A stretch of DNA of 49,726 nucleotides from Myxococcales bacterium SG8_38. Lineage in GTDB: Bacteria > Myxococcota_A > Polyangia > Polyangiales > Houyiibacteriaceae. Location of the stretch: NCBI GenBank assembly GCA_001303415.1, contig LJTN01000053.1, positions 1 to 49,726 on the forward strand. Reading direction: 5' to 3'. Shown one piece after another: positions 8,047-16,577 of this stretch (the stretch's first letter is position 1; each line of letters begins with the position of its first letter). Below the pieces are notes generated by a model, which worked only from the letters and a program-made list of their open reading frames with translations, was not told the origin of the DNA and made no database searches. The position numbers were made by a program, and so were the translations under genes.

Positions 8047-8973
8047 CTACCTTCCGCTCTGCGAGACCAGGCGCACGACGGATCTTCGTACGGACGTCAA
8101 GGGCTCGGTTTTCTCTGGAGAAACCAGCGCAATCTCGGCGGCGGAGCTGGACTCGAGCTGCGCCTCGAGCGCCAACGGCAAGCCGAGGTCGGCCAACGCA
8201 TGACCGCGTGCCCGCATCTCGTAGCTCCGTACGCGCATTTCGAGACGCGGATTGAGGTCAGCCGTCTGGGGAGCGGCCTTTTGCTCCACCGTGATCGCCA
8301 CGCGGAACCGGTCGCCCACCCGGTCGGTGAGCTGATATCGCGTGACCTGGGTCACCCGAGCGCTCCAGATTCGAAGCGGCCGGCGAACCTCCCACACGGC
8401 ACCGATGCCGACGGGCTCTCTCGGTACGGGAATGGTCGCGATGGCCGACCGTAAGTTGCCGATCATGATCGTCACGCGGGGATGGATCCGTTCCTGCCCC
8501 TGCTCCCAGGGAACGTCGGCCTCCATGACCACGCCCTGGCGGTTCACATCGAAGCGGCCTCGCATCCCTCGCAAGGCACGCACGCCCGCTTCCACCTCTT
8601 CCATCTCGCGATCGGAAACACCATCAGGCAAGACCGACTCGGCGCTCGAAACTCGCAACACATAGCGGGCGCCGTTGGGCAGAGAGACGGTGGGTCCCAC
8701 GTGCAACTGCAGCTTCACCCCGGGCAACACCCCGAACGCGTTGCTCGCGTACTCGGAATCTTCCGACGCAGCTTCGATGTCATGCACGTCGAGAAAGCTT
8801 CGCATGACCGTGTCCGAGGGAATGGCGTATTGCAGCGTCTCACGGGGCGCGGCGCCCGGATCTACCAGCGTCACGGCAAGCTCGGGGGGAGGCGGACCGG
8901 CCGTCTTTTTCTTCTTGCAAGCAACCGTGAAAAGCGCCGCGGCCATGCAAACGGTGACGATGAGATTCTTCAT
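8047..8973 (-). CDS. Lipoprotein of unknown function, paralogue of its neighbour
   Basis: A 308-residue predicted lipoprotein: MKNLIVTVCMAAALFTVAC, with C19 followed by KKKK, a basic stretch just after the acylated Cys. Shared motifs with the downstream paralogue are LVDPGAAPRETLQYAIP, IGNLRSAIATIPVPREPVG and AVWEVRRPLRI, then QVTRYQL. GGAAGG about 11 bases upstream serves as the ribosome site. The downstream paralogue starts 8 bases after its stop. It follows the barrel gene at 9034-10468 by 60 bases. Function is unknown; the pair probably assembles or works with the barrels. Confidence 0.75.
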   Translation of the reverse strand: MKNLIVTVCMAAALFTVACKKKKTAGPPPPELAVTLVDPGAAPRETLQYAIPSDTVMRSFLDVHDIEAASEDSEYASNAFGVLPGVKLQLHVGPTVSLPNGARYVLRVSSAESVLPDGVSDREMEEVEAGVRALRGMRGRFDVNRQGVVMEADVPWEQGQERIHPRVTIMIGNLRSAIATIPVPREPVGIGAVWEVRRPLRIWSARVTQVTRYQLTDRVGDRFRVAITVEQKAAPQTADLNPRLEMRVRSYEMRARGHALADLGLPLALEAQLESSSAAEIALVSPEKTEPLTSVRRSVVRLVSQSGR

Positions 8974-9033
8974 GGACTGAGAGCCTTCCCTTGGCTGGAC
9001 TGTCTTCTAGAGAGGAATCGGCTCGAGGGCAAG

Positions 9034-10468
9034 CTAGTCCGCGCCGTTCGCCTTCTTCTTATCCCGCTTGGCCTTGATGCCCTGCTGCGCCCTGGTTCCG
9101 AGATCAGCGGCTGCCCGCGTGGCTCCTGTGACGTGTAAGTAAACGATGCGCGAGGTCGCCTGGGTCCGGTTGTAGTCGACCGCGAAGTTGTTGAGATCGA
9201 CGACTGCGCCGGTAGCGTCGCCCCGGCCGTAGATGAAGGTGGAGCCGACCGCAAGCGCAACGCCGCTCACATTGAGCCCGAGCGATCTTCTTGGCCGACG
9301 AAAGGTCGGTGAAGAACCCAGTCGAGACCGAAATCTTGTTGTTGATGAAGAAGTCACCGGCGATGGCCACGTTTCCGGTCGCGCGCCGGGCCGTATCTGT
9401 GGTGAAGAACAGACCTCCCACTCCCTCCGGGTTCGAGAGATCGACGCGACTGCGCGAAGCGACGGGTGCGTGAAAAGACACATCGAAAGCCAGCATGACT
9501 TTTTCGGCCGGCCAATACTCGAGCCCCACCTCGAGCTCCCCGGGGATCGGCAGGTTGGCGTCGACCTCCGTGTCCAGATAGGTAGGGGTCGTGACAACCG
9601 GTGTCGTGGGATCCCGGTTGTCGTTCACGAGCACTTGCGAAAACACGTCGACCCGCTGGCGGAGGGGAATCCCTGGAGCCTGCATCATGATGCCGAGCTG
9701 CAACTGCGGCTTGATCCTGTAGAGCCAGCCAAGCCTGAGCACGAAATGGAAAGCCGAGAAGCCGAGGGACTCGCTATTGACCGCGGAGCTGATGCCTTCG
9801 TAGCTCGAGGTGTCTGGCACGGGCGTCCCGCCCTCTTGGGAGATCCCGACCTCCGTATGGTTGAGCCTGCGGACGCTCAAGTAGAGCGATGCCCCGATGG
9901 ACTGTCGCAGACTCAGCTGCCGCGCGTACGAAATGCCGTACCACGTTGCCCGGTCGTTTTCCTGAATCCTGTAGCTATCCGAAAGCTCCAACGGGTCCGC
10001 TTCCACGGTGACCAGGGTTCCGAACCTCGTGAAGATCGGCTCGACCACGCTGATCGCCAGGGTGTTCATTCTCTCGTCGTTTTCGTCCCGCTCACCGAAC
10101 TTGATGGCAGCGCCGATGAAGATGGGCACAGTTCGACCGGACCGGTCGGTGGCATCGGAGGCGGTATCCGGCTGCTCGAGCACAGAGTCGATTTCGAAGC
10201 GCTCCCACGCATTGATGGTAAGCCCGCCGGCGATGCCGGCCGTCCGGCCGAGTGCGAGGCCGGCCGGGTTGAAGTACGCCGCCGACACGTCGTCCGCAAC
10301 GCCGGTGAACGCGCCGCCGAGACCGATGGCGTGGGCGCCGATCGGAATTGCCCGGTAGTGGGTGTCGTCGGCCCTTGCCCCCGCGGTGGAGAGCAGCACG
10401 AGCAACGAGCCTGCAATGCCCCCGTAGCGCCGGATCACGCATGGAGTACTAGACAAAACGGCGGTCAT
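9034..10468 (-). CDS. FadL/PorV-like outer membrane protein, frameshifted near 9286
   Basis: An outer-membrane barrel protein of the FadL/OMPP1/PorV type. The N-terminus has a signal peptide ending near ARA and the family motif GLGGAFTGVADDVSAAYFNPAGL. Members transport hydrophobic compounds or act as assembly factors. The frame that starts at 10468 continues through FFTDLSSAKK and then reads into Arg-rich nonsense. The barrel sequence resumes one frame over as SLGLNVSGVALAVGSTF and runs to a stop at 9034. One extra base near 9286 explains this; removing it gives 477 residues. The insertion may be real or a sequencing error. Its start lies 9 bases after the stop of the next barrel gene. Confidence 0.8.
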
Positions 10469-10477
10469 CGCAAGCGA

Positions 10478-11980
10478 TTAATACCAGCCGCCGATCCCCA
10501 CCGAGAACGAGCCGTATGCTCGGGCAAGATCCAGCGCAGCGGTGAGCTGCCAGCGGTAGTCGTCGGGCCAGAGCCCGAAAACGTTCCATTTGAACATGCT
10601 GAGGTCGAAGCCGAGCGTTCCGTGTGCGCGTGGCTTGGGCTCGTCGAAACGGCTCGGCTCGAAATAGGTGCCGGCACGGATCTTCATTCGCTTCGGCCAG
10701 ATCTCGGTCTCGAAGCCTAGCCGCGGTGAGATCGTCACCTTCTGGCCCGAGCGCTGCACCGTTTGAAACAGAAACGACTCGACGCCCACGCCGTTGGCGA
10801 CCCGACCGCTCAACCACAAGTCTGCCGTCAGAAGGTAGTAGCGCCGCGGCCAATCCCAGCGATAGCGCCTTCGGAGCGTCTCCCAGGCGTATCTCCTGAG
10901 GTCCTTGCGGGTCTGTTTGATCGTCGCGTGCCGGCGATCGTATTTTCGTTGAATCGCGCGAACCTCATCCTCGACGTCCGGTCCCCCCCGGGCGCGCGCT
11001 TCGGCGATCTCCCGCTTTTCTCCTTTGTCGGCGGCCTCGTGTCGTCTCCTCAGTTGTTCGAGCTCCTCGGCCGCAAGCGTGCGCGCATCGATCCACGGCG
11101 GATTGGTCGGCCTCGGCCCAAACTGATAGGAGAACCCAATGCTGCCCGTGGTAGGGAGCGTGATCTTGCGCGGCACGTAGTAGTCGCCGAGCAACAGATC
11201 TCCCTCGGGTGTCGTCGACACCTCGCCTCGGGTGCGGAGACCCGTCGACATCTTTGGAAAAAGGGCGCCGCCGAAGCTCCATCGCGCGTAGTGGGGCCTG
11301 AGCATGACTCCGACCTCGGCGCCGAGACCCAATGTTTTGTAGAGATCGCCGTCACTGACGAACGTGTCCGAGAAGAACGTGCGCTGCCGCAAGATCCGAA
11401 GGCCTGCGCCTACGATGAGCTGCCCGTCGAGAAATCCGTATCCCGCTTGAATGTGAAAGGTGGTGAAGCGAAGCCGAAGGGTTTCCTCCTGCGTCGTCGC
11501 GGGGTTCGACACACCAGGGAGCTGCACGAGCTGCGAGTCGATGGTGAAACCGATGCCGAGGTGCCACATCTGCCAATAGACGCCAGGAATGAGGAACAGC
11601 GTGGTGTCGTCGCCCAGCGTGTCCGCATCCCCGACCACGTCGCCGCTGTTGTAGAAGTCGCCCGAATCGAAGGGATACGTGACCCCGAAGGCGAGCCAGT
11701 AGTCGTACCAATCCGGCCATTGCGGCCCGCGATAGGCGACGGCAGCAGGATTTTGAAGGCCTCCTTCGACTCCCTGCGCGAGCGAGGTTGCGGCGCCCGC
11801 AAGACCGACCACGCGTGAGCTGCTGATCACGACGCCGCGCGTGAGGTCGATCGCATAGTCCGAGGTGTCGATCGGGCTTCCATCAGGGCCGAGCTGTGCT
11901 CGCACCGTCACCGGCGAAGAGGCCAACACCAGCGGCCCCAACCAGGATGCAGCAATCGTCGTAAGTCGCTTCTTGCGCAC
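10478..11980 (-). CDS. Outer membrane beta-barrel protein with an inserted coiled coil
   Basis: A 500-residue predicted outer-membrane protein. A signal peptide (to about 28, VRA) precedes SSSRVVGLAGAATSLAQGVEGGLQNPAAVAYRG, a variant of the FadL/PorV N-terminal motif. Alternating aromatic beta strands follow, ending in AYGSFSVGIGGWY, so the last residue is aromatic as expected for BAM substrates. Residues about 300-365 form a highly charged helical insertion (EELEQLRRRHEAADKGEKRE and onward), unusual inside a barrel; it may be a periplasmic or surface arm. The start is GTG with GGAG 10 bases upstream. A 9-bp-arm hairpin lies just before it. It is the middle member of three related barrel genes. 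Confidence 0.75.
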   Translation of the reverse strand: MRKKRLTTIAASWLGPLVLASSPVTVRAQLGPDGSPIDTSDYAIDLTRGVVISSSRVVGLAGAATSLAQGVEGGLQNPAAVAYRGPQWPDWYDYWLAFGVTYPFDSGDFYNSGDVVGDADTLGDDTTLFLIPGVYWQMWHLGIGFTIDSQLVQLPGVSNPATTQEETLRLRFTTFHIQAGYGFLDGQLIVGAGLRILRQRTFFSDTFVSDGDLYKTLGLGAEVGVMLRPHYARWSFGGALFPKMSTGLRTRGEVSTTPEGDLLLGDYYVPRKITLPTTGSIGFSYQFGPRPTNPPWIDARTLAAEELEQLRRRHEAADKGEKREIAEARARGGPDVEDEVRAIQRKYDRRHATIKQTRKDLRRYAWETLRRRYRWDWPRRYYLLTADLWLSGRVANGVGVESFLFQTVQRSGQKVTISPRLGFETEIWPKRMKIRAGTYFEPSRFDEPKPRAHGTLGFDLSMFKWNVFGLWPDDYRWQLTAALDLARAYGSFSVGIGGWY

Positions 11981-11995
11981 GTCGTGAGAGCTCCA

Positions 11996-12019
11996 GACTA
12001 CTCGCCGCGCCGAGTAGTC
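11996..12019. repeat. Intergenic hairpin, 9-bp perfect arms
   Basis: GACTACTCG and CGAGTAGTC flank CCGCGC. It lies between the short barrel-like gene and the 500-residue barrel gene, 3 bases after the former's stop. There is no U-tract, so attenuation, RNA processing or protein binding are all possible. Confidence 0.6.
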
Positions 12020-12022
12020 AGA

Positions 12023-12604
12023 TCACCGAATCGTTTCGATTCCGGTCGTCGTCGTGCCTTGGATGCCACGCTGGTCGTCTTCGTCGAGCTCCTCGACCCC
12101 TTTTTGCCGCTCCAACTCTCGGATCTCTTCCTCGGCCTCCTTTGCCCGCTTTCGGGCCTCGTCGAGCGCGCGCTGCGCCTCGATGGCACGCTCCTTGGCC
12201 GCTTTGTTCCTTTGGCTTCCGACCGCAAAGCTCGCGACTGCGAAGCCAGGAAGCGTGGGGCTCGATTGGACCTCGAAGTCTTCTACTTGGTCCTCCCTGC
12301 CCGGACCATCGGGCCCGTCCGTGACGAGGGCATCCTCGATCTCCAACGTGCGCTTCTGAACCAGCGACAAGCTACCTTGAAGGAGCCTCGCCTCCAGCAA
12401 CGGCAGGCCGGCGGGGTTGAACCAGATCGCGGCGCCATCAGCGGCGAATGCCGTATAGGCGGCGGCCATGCCGCGCGAGCGGTCACCGAGTTGCAGCGTC
12501 TGATAATGCGTCGAGTCTGCGCGAGCCGACGGCGCAAAAGAAACCGTCGTGCAGCATGTGACGAACACCATGAGCCGCCCCAGCCTTCCCTTGCCCTCAC
12601 CCAT
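12023..12604 (-). CDS. Short FadL/PorV-like N-terminal domain with coiled-coil tail
   Basis: A 193-residue protein with a signal peptide (to about 29, ARA) and the family motif GDRSRGMAAAYTAFAADGAAIWFNPAGL. It then lacks nearly all of the barrel (family members are usually 400 residues or more). Residues about 130-175 form a charged coiled coil (KAAKERAIEAQRALDEARKR and onward), reminiscent of the insertion in the next gene. It may be a remnant of a third full-length barrel or a shortened accessory protein. It is first in the five-gene operon: TACAGT lies 7 bases before the ATG and there is no ribosome site. Confidence 0.6.
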   Translation of the reverse strand: MGEGKGRLGRLMVFVTCCTTVSFAPSARADSTHYQTLQLGDRSRGMAAAYTAFAADGAAIWFNPAGLPLLEARLLQGSLSLVQKRTLEIEDALVTDGPDGPGREDQVEDFEVQSSPTLPGFAVASFAVGSQRNKAAKERAIEAQRALDEARKRAKEAEEEIRELERQKGVEELDEDDQRGIQGTTTTGIETIR

Positions 12605-12611
12605 CGCGCGG

Positions 12612-12617
12612 ACTGTA
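12612..12617 (-). promoter_or_regulatory. -10 hexamer for the envelope operon, leaderless spacing
   Basis: TACAGT on the minus strand is 7 bases before ATG 12604. No clear -35 element and no Shine-Dalgarno sequence are seen. Confidence 0.35.
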
Positions 12618-12665
12618 CCGTGCTTCGCGCGCGACGTACACGCAGATCAGGAGCACGAGCATCCG

Positions 12666-12694
12666 TTGACCGCGTGGTTTCAGCCGGCTAGAAC
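12666..12694 (+). promoter_or_regulatory. Sigma-70-type promoter of the DUF3604 gene
   Basis: TTGACC (12666-12671), a 17-base spacer and TAGAAC (12689-12694). Predicted start near 12701, giving a 45-base leader with AGGAGG ahead of ATG 12746. Confidence 0.55.
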
Positions 12695-12745
12695 CCGGAC
12701 TGGTGTAGGTGGGGTGGATTACCCTTCGCGCCGAGGAGGTCGACC

Positions 12746-14602
12746 ATGAAGCACTCCATTCTCATGCTCGTAATATGGGGCTCCGTGTTGCTCGCGGGCT
12801 GCGGCAAGGATGGAGCTCTCGAAGCGATCGACGCCGCATCCCTCTCCGAACCGACGCAGGTCTACTGGGGCGATACGCACCTGCACACCAGCTACTCACC
12901 CGATGCATATTTTTTCGGCAACACCACCGCCGACCCAGACACCGCGTACCGTTACGCAAAGGGACTGCCGGTCTATCATCCGTATCACAAGGCGAAGATC
13001 CAGATTGGAACCCCGCTCGACTTCCTCGTGATCGCAGACCACGCCGAGATGATGGGCGTCCCCTTTCGGCTCTTCCGAGGGGATGAGCGACTGACGAAAA
13101 CAGTGAGCGGCAAGCGGTTCATCAAGATGGTCGAAGCCGGAAAAAACCAAGAGGTCTTTTTCGAGTTCATCACGGCGATCAACAAGAACCAGCCTTTCGA
13201 CGATTTGAATGGAGAGGACATCAGGCAATCGGTTTGGCGTGACACGATCGCCATCACCGAGAAGCACGACGAGCCGGGCACTTTCGCCTCGTTCATCGGC
13301 TGGGAATGGACGTCGACCCCCGGTGGCAAAAACCTGCACCGTGTCGTGTTCATGCCGCAAGGAGGGGACGTCGCCGAAAGATTCGTTCCGTACAGCGCGT
13401 TCGACGGCGACAAGCCAGAGGACCTGTGGGCCTGGCTCGATGCCACCTCCTCCAGCACCGGAGCAAGCTTCATTGCGATTCCCCACAATTCGAACATCAG
13501 CGGCGGTCTGATGTTCAACGACGTCGACAGCGAGGGGCGGCCGATCACTGCGGAGTACGCGCGCACGCGAATGAAGTGGGAGCCGGTCATCGAGGTCACA
13601 CAGATCAAGGGCGACTCGGAGACCGATCCCATTTTGTCGCCAAACGACGAGTTCGCGGCGTTCGAGCCTTTCAAGCACGCCATCGACACGGAGGCGATCA
13701 AGGAAGGAGCCGAGGCAGCAGCGGTCGGCCCCGGCGATTTCGCCCGGTCGGCGCTCCGCCGTGGCCTCGAGATCGAAGCGAAGACCGGAGCCAACCCGTA
13801 CAAGTTCGGCATGATCGGATCGACCGACTCCCACACCGGCATGTCCTCTGCGGAGGAAGATAACTTCCACGGCAAGACGGCCTTCGATTCGACGCCCGCA
13901 AACACGTTTGCCACGTATCTCGACATCGAGGGCTTCGGAGCGGACATGTCGGCCTCTGGAATGGCCGGCGTCTGGGCCGAAAGCTGCGATCGGAAAGCGA
14001 TCTTCGAAGCATTCGTCCGCAAGGAAGTCTATGCGACCACCGGGCCCCGCATCCGCGTGCGGTTCTTCGGAGGATGGAGCTTCGATGACGGCGATGCGAA
14101 GTGGAAGGACATCGCCAAGATCGGCTACGAGAAGGGCGTCCCGATGGGCGGGGACTTGACTCGGGGACCGAAGGGCAAGGCCCCGCGTTTTCTGGTCTAT
14201 GCGATTAAAGACCCCAAGGGGGCCAATCTCGACCGGATACAGATCGTCAAGGGATGGCTGAGCCCCACCGGAAGCGCCGAGGAGAAAGTCTACGACATCG
14301 CGTGGTCCGACGATCGCGCTCTGCGTGAAGACGGCACCGTGGAGCCGGTGGGCAACACGGTGGACCTCACCACGGGCGCCTATACGAACGGGATCGGCGA
14401 CCCGCAGCTATCGGCCGTGTGGGAAGATCCGGACTTCGATCCCGACGCGCGCGCGTTCTACTACCTGCGAGCTCTCCAGATCCCGACTCCGCGTCATACG
14501 CTTCTCGACGCGATCGCCCTGGGCATGGATCCAAGCGAGACAGGGCATCCTCCGACCATTCAGGAGCGAGCCTACTCCTCGCCCATCTGGTATACGCCGT
14601 AG
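12746..14602 (+). CDS. DUF3604 domain lipoprotein
   Basis: A 618-residue predicted lipoprotein (LLAGC lipobox, Cys about 19) of the DUF3604 family. Near the N-terminus YWGDTHLHTSYSPDAY gives the His-x-His metal motif of a PHP-like hydrolase fold. DFLVIADHAEMMG and the later IGSTDSHTGM add further His/Asp ligand candidates. The family is often annotated as hypothetical; a metal-dependent phosphoesterase activity is inference from the fold. AGGAGG lies 7 bases before the ATG. The next two genes (PpiC isomerase, HupE/UreJ) follow at once, an association I know from other genomes that carry DUF3604 proteins. The lipid anchor places it at the envelope. Confidence 0.88.
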   Translation: MKHSILMLVIWGSVLLAGCGKDGALEAIDAASLSEPTQVYWGDTHLHTSYSPDAYFFGNTTADPDTAYRYAKGLPVYHPYHKAKIQIGTPLDFLVIADHAEMMGVPFRLFRGDERLTKTVSGKRFIKMVEAGKNQEVFFEFITAINKNQPFDDLNGEDIRQSVWRDTIAITEKHDEPGTFASFIGWEWTSTPGGKNLHRVVFMPQGGDVAERFVPYSAFDGDKPEDLWAWLDATSSSTGASFIAIPHNSNISGGLMFNDVDSEGRPITAEYARTRMKWEPVIEVTQIKGDSETDPILSPNDEFAAFEPFKHAIDTEAIKEGAEAAAVGPGDFARSALRRGLEIEAKTGANPYKFGMIGSTDSHTGMSSAEEDNFHGKTAFDSTPANTFATYLDIEGFGADMSASGMAGVWAESCDRKAIFEAFVRKEVYATTGPRIRVRFFGGWSFDDGDAKWKDIAKIGYEKGVPMGGDLTRGPKGKAPRFLVYAIKDPKGANLDRIQIVKGWLSPTGSAEEKVYDIAWSDDRALREDGTVEPVGNTVDLTTGAYTNGIGDPQLSAVWEDPDFDPDARAFYYLRALQIPTPRHTLLDAIALGMDPSETGHPPTIQERAYSSPIWYTP

Positions 14603-14608
14603 TCCTTG

Positions 14609-15529
14609 ATGAAGAGATTGCTCAGGGAGCCCCTCGTCCAATTCCTGGCTGCCGGGCTCGGGTTGTTCGTTCTTTTTGGGGTCGTCAATCGCGACGGGAG
14701 GCGCGCAGACCCCAAAGTCATCACCGTGGATCGTGACGCCCTGATGACCTTCATCCAGTATCGAATCAAAGCCTTCGACCCCACGATGGCCGAGCAGAAG
14801 CTCCGCTCGTTGTCCGACGAGGAGCTTCAGCGGCTCGTCGATGACTACGTTCGCGAGGAGGTTCTGCACCGCGAAGCCCTTGCCCTCGGGCTCGATGAAG
14901 ACGACTACGTAATCCGCAGGCGATTGGTACAGAAGCTCGAGTTCATCACCGAGGGCTTTGCAGAGGCTTCAATAGATCTCGACGATGCCGCGCTGCGCCG
15001 GCACTTCGATGCGAACAAGGACGACTACTACGTCGAGCCGTATGTCACCTTCACCCACGTGTTCTTCGACGCCGAGAAGCGTCCCCGGGCCGAGGCTCAG
15101 GCGCTGGCCGAAAGAAAGCTCGAGGCGCTGAATCGGGCGGGCACCCACTTCAGCGACGCACCCAAGCATGGCGACCGCTTCCTCTACCACGTGAACTACG
15201 TCGAGCGAACGCCCGACTACGTCCGCAGTCACTTTGGTCCGGCGATGACGCGAGCGATCTTCGACATGGAGCCAAACGACCTCGTCTGGCGAGGACCCTT
15301 CGACTCTCCTTATGGGGTGCACCTGGTGTTGCTGGTCACGAACGAGCCGGGGCGCGAGCCGGAGCTCGCGGAGATCGAAGAGCGGGTGCGCGAGGATGCG
15401 CGCCAGGCCGCGATTCGAAGGGAGACCGAGGCAGCGATCGCCGAGATCGTCGATGCCTACGAGATTCGAATCACGTACGAACCCAATGCAGACCCAATGC
15501 GGACCGTCGAAAGCGGTAGAGGTCCATGA
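14609..15529 (+). CDS. PpiC-type peptidyl-prolyl isomerase, membrane anchored
   Basis: A 306-residue parvulin-type isomerase that would fold secreted proteins in the periplasm. One N-terminal membrane helix (about 7-28, LVQFLAAGLGLFVLFGVV) serves as anchor. A SurA-like helical region follows, then the PpiC domain (about 125-250) with VTFTHVFF, a Gly/Asp-rich turn and GPFDSPYGVHLVLL, the conserved end of parvulins. The first codon could also be the TTG at 14606. It starts 6 bases after the DUF3604 stop and overlaps the HupE-like gene by 4 bases (ATGA), so the three are translated together. It may be a dedicated chaperone for the DUF3604 lipoprotein. Confidence 0.88.
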   Translation: MKRLLREPLVQFLAAGLGLFVLFGVVNRDGRRADPKVITVDRDALMTFIQYRIKAFDPTMAEQKLRSLSDEELQRLVDDYVREEVLHREALALGLDEDDYVIRRRLVQKLEFITEGFAEASIDLDDAALRRHFDANKDDYYVEPYVTFTHVFFDAEKRPRAEAQALAERKLEALNRAGTHFSDAPKHGDRFLYHVNYVERTPDYVRSHFGPAMTRAIFDMEPNDLVWRGPFDSPYGVHLVLLVTNEPGREPELAEIEERVREDARQAAIRRETEAAIAEIVDAYEIRITYEPNADPMRTVESGRGP

Positions 15530-16548
15530 GGGGCTCGATACGGCTGGTCCTCGCGGGGCTCGTGGCGTGGGGTTCCTATTCGCCTACGGCGCGCGCGCAT
15601 GAAAGCCGTCCACTGTACGTCGAGGTCGTCGAGAAAGCCCCGCTCGTCTTTACCGTGCGCTGGAAGATTCCGCCATCCATGGGCCGAGAGAACGCACCGG
15701 AGATTTCGCTGGCCGAAGGCTGCGTGCTCCATTCTGAGGCGCGGGCACTTGGGCAGTCGAGCACGCCGCTTCGCTCCTACCATTGTGAGATCGACCCGGC
15801 AGGCACGCCGCTCCGCATCCACTATCCGATGTTCAACCCTTCTGTGTCGGCGTTAGTCCGCGTCTCACGCCTTTCCGGGCAGAAGCACTCGCTACTGGCC
15901 TCTCCTGGACAGACGGAAGTCATCCTTCCCGAAGTCGAGAGCTTCAGCGCTGTGGCACGCGACTACCTAGCACTCGGGATCCGGCACATTCTCGAAGGTT
16001 ATGACCATCTGTTGTTTCTCTTGTGCCTGCTGCTAATCGCCGGCACCAGACGCCGCATCCTGATCACCGTCACCGGCTTCACCCTCGCTCACTCGATGAC
16101 CCTCGCGCTGAGCGCTCTCGGCCTGGTTCGGGTCCCAGTGGCTCCAGTCGAGGCCGCGATCGCATTGAGCATCGTCTTTCTCGCCGTCGAGATCGTGCGG
16201 GGCCACCGCAATGGCCTAACGTACCGCTACCCCATCGCGGTCGCATCGTCGTTCGGGCTCCTCCATGGCTTCGGCTTCGCGGCGGTGCTCGGAGAAGCAG
16301 GGCTTCCTCAGACGGAAGTACCTGCCGCCCTCCTCTTCTTCAATCTCGGGGTCGAGCTGGGGCAGATTCTATTTCTGGGGGCCGCCCTTCTCTGTTATCA
16401 GCTCTTCCAGGCGATTTCCCGGCTCACTTCCCGGCAACGATTGTCGCCCGATGCGCTGCACCGACTCGAGACGCTTGCGGCCTACGCCGTAGGCATCCTG
16501 GGGTCATTCTGGCTCATCGAGCGGATCGCGACGTTCTCGGCAACCTGA
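15526..16548 (+). CDS. HupE/UreJ family membrane protein
   Basis: A 340-residue integral membrane protein. A signal peptide ends in ARA-HESRP. Residues about 25-140 form a periplasmic domain. The C-terminal half is the HupE/UreJ domain with several helices and the metal-site motifs GIRHILEGYDHLLFL, FTLAHSMTLALS, SIVFLAVEI and SSFGLLHGFGFA. HupE and UreJ proteins are nickel or cobalt permeases of hydrogenase and urease operons. No such enzymes lie here, so the metal substrate and link to DUF3604 are open. It overlaps the PpiC gene at the start. Confidence 0.88.
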   Translation: MRGSIRLVLAGLVAWGSYSPTARAHESRPLYVEVVEKAPLVFTVRWKIPPSMGRENAPEISLAEGCVLHSEARALGQSSTPLRSYHCEIDPAGTPLRIHYPMFNPSVSALVRVSRLSGQKHSLLASPGQTEVILPEVESFSAVARDYLALGIRHILEGYDHLLFLLCLLLIAGTRRRILITVTGFTLAHSMTLALSALGLVRVPVAPVEAAIALSIVFLAVEIVRGHRNGLTYRYPIAVASSFGLLHGFGFAAVLGEAGLPQTEVPAALLFFNLGVELGQILFLGAALLCYQLFQAISRLTSRQRLSPDALHRLETLAAYAVGILGSFWLIERIATFSAT

Positions 16549-16577
16549 CGCAAGAGCTTGTGCTAGCCTCCCGGCCC

